From the NCBI RefSeq assembly GCF_048544455.1, contig NC_133536.1, positions 25,794,152-25,858,151 of the forward strand: 64,000 bases of DNA. The letters run 5' to 3'. A program made the translations under genes and the position numbers. Under the pieces are notes generated by a model. That model did no database searches. It was not told the origin of the DNA and saw only the letters and a list, made by a program, of their open reading frames with translations. Every line of letters starts with the position of its first letter. Position 1 is the first letter of the stretch. The DNA is from Silene latifolia. Lineage: Eukaryota > Streptophyta > Magnoliopsida > Caryophyllales > Caryophyllaceae. Below are positions 62,310 to 64,000 of the stretch, in pieces.

Positions 62310-64000
62310 AAAAAGTTTCGTTCTCGAAACTTGAAAGTAGAGAGGAAAGGTTATAAAAATAAAACTGGAATTGGAATCGGTAACCAAAACATTTAAAAGT
62401 TACTTATCGTAAGATTTAAAATTCTTTCAAAGCTTCAAATAAAATTTCCCGACAGAACTAGATCGAATTGCAAATCATTTGTATAAATCAAAATCAAAAC
62501 ACTTTCAAAAACATCAACGGAGAGTTTTCAAAAGTATAAGTCTCATTCATGGAACGAAATTTCTCTTGTCGTGCAGACAAGAACGCTTACTTTCCAAGTC
62601 AAAGACAAATTTAAAACAAAATCATTCGCCGACAAGCGTAGAACAAGTTATCAAACGTCTCAAATAACGAGTTCTAACATCCGATCAACGTTAAAATCAA
62701 GAGAGAAAGGTAATTCATTCAAATTTTCTTTTACAAAAGCCAAAATAGAAATGAAGGTTTCACTTTTAAAACTCGAAAGGGAGTCAAATTTCTGAAAATG
62801 TAATATTAAACTTTGTTAAAAGGTCATAAATAGATCAAAGTTAATAGAAATTGGATAAAATTTAAAGAAATCACAGGTTTAGCAATTAAAATCATGATAA
62901 ATAAGTCTATATTTCAAAGAACAAATAGGAAACTAAATCAAAGTTTCATTTTCAACCCTTTTAAAATAGGTAAATTTTGTAAGAGTAATATAGATTCTTA
63001 ACAACGAATCAAAAATGGTAGCTTGAAATGTTTAGGAATTGGACAGAAGAAAAGTAACTTAGACATCATAGATACAAGTATGCTAAGAGGACTCAAACTT
63101 AACTAACAAAAGAGCTATGATGAACTTCATAGCGTAAGAATTGAAGTTAGGTCAACAAGGATGTCAAAGATGAAGTTTTTATAGGTCACTAACACCAAAC
63201 TTAAGGGAGGATCACGATGTAGCGAGAAAGAGAGGTATGAACGGTAACGCTTATGGTCAAAGAAGAAAGGAACTTAGACAACAAGGAAACGCCAGGTACT
63301 CAAACCTCAGACAACAACATCGTCCCGAACTGTTCCGAAAACTTCCTAACCACAAAGCTTATAACCGCATAGCTCCCAAATATTTCCTCAAATCACTTAT
63401 GTTACTTCACCCTAATCAATTCCATGAAACAAGACACTCCACTACGAGTGTGATTTCATCACTCCAACTCCTCAAACATCTACAAACAACTTCCACAAGA
63501 TCAAGGTCAAAGTTCCAACAAAGTTGTACTCGTATCCAACTAGTGTCAACCATGGGTTTCTCAAAATGGTAAAACTCTCATTCAAAATCTCAATCAAAGA
63601 TCCGAATACTAAGCTCTAAATTCCCAGAAAAGATTCCTCAAATATTTCACAAGGTTCTCATTTCAAAACAAGGTAGTAACACGCCAACTCAAAGTCTTCT
63701 TTCAACTCAAGAACTCTCAAGAGCCAACTAATATCGAATTACAACACTAATCCATTATGGTCATCGACATCCCAAGGTATGTCCTTTCAAATCCGATATC
63801 CTAGAACTTACTTACCATTGAGTTCCCAAGGAACAAGGTCTTAGTTGTAACAACGCTTTACCACCTCAAAGTTCCTAAAACCATAAATTGAAATTATGTT
63901 CTTTAACCTAGCAATTGGTGTCAACCATACCATTACCCTTTCCAGTTACTAAAACAAGTGCCAAGACTTCCCAACAATGTAGCTTACTCTCACTCTCATA
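62310..64000 (-). other. Interior 3' part of minus-strand LTR element, no clear coding
   Basis: 1.7 kb to the window edge. No reading frame longer than about 110 codons, and no integrase, reverse transcriptase or chromodomain motif that I can identify on either strand. It may be a non-coding (LARD-like) interior or a decayed pol. Confidence 0.45.

Noticed and set aside
63237..63572. 111-codon open frame near the right edge
   Set aside because: It reads against the retroelement, has no recognisable domain, and no intron or promoter context supports it.

Overview
The window is plant nuclear DNA, dominated by transposable elements inserted into one another. It carries plant Ty3/gypsy elements of the Tat, Tekay-like and Athila-like types, a Ty1/copia element, L1 and RTE LINEs, a CACTA element, Harbinger-like and Stowaway-like MITEs and a SINE. 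It also holds one apparent host gene with short plant-type introns. A non-autonomous Tat element with a tandem array and an antisense gene resembles the Retand family described from Silene, so a eudicot, perhaps Caryophyllales, is a reasonable but weak guess. I see no bacterial, organellar, viral or CRISPR features.

Left nest (1-23011). An old L1-type LINE survives as three pieces (2811-3671, 12645-14626, 22844-about 23011). It is interrupted by the 3' part of a Tat element (1-2810, with a broken antisense gene), a minus-strand copia element (3672-12639, TSD ATATG, with a MITE in one LTR), and a non-coding LTR element with 2.34 kb LTRs (14627-22838, TSD CAAAG).

Middle nest (23983-53212). The outermost layer appears to be one Tekay-like solo LTR whose ends and TAATT target duplication lie 29.2 kb apart. 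Inside it are a non-autonomous Tat element (24548-33081, TSD AACGT), a SINE (33476-33591), a Harbinger-like MITE (34725-35002), a second Tekay-like solo LTR (35196-37427, TSD TCTAG) and an Athila-like solo LTR (37994-52676, TSD ACCGT). The Athila-like LTR holds a CACTA element (38905-51696, TSD ATA), which holds a Harbinger-like element (39743-41306, TSD TTA). The CACTA encodes a degenerate TNP2 transposase and a second multi-exon gene that ends in a Ulp1-type cysteine protease domain.

Host island (23012-23977 and 53218-about 56035, contiguous before the outer LTR inserted). It contains a small secreted X8/CBM43-domain gene on the minus strand (53651-54880, three exons). Its second intron holds a 5'-truncated RTE LINE between mirror-image microsatellites.

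Right block (about 56035-64000). A minus-strand Tekay-like LTR with PBS is followed by an inverted second copy, forming a palindrome of about 1.4 kb. After this come the start of another Tekay-like LTR (58032-58780) and a 3.5 kb minus-strand LTR (58781-62294) whose element runs off the right edge.

No intact pol gene is visible. The intact-looking functions are the X8 gene and, with single-base breaks, the CACTA genes. All family names come from motif recognition and element structure; no database search was run.
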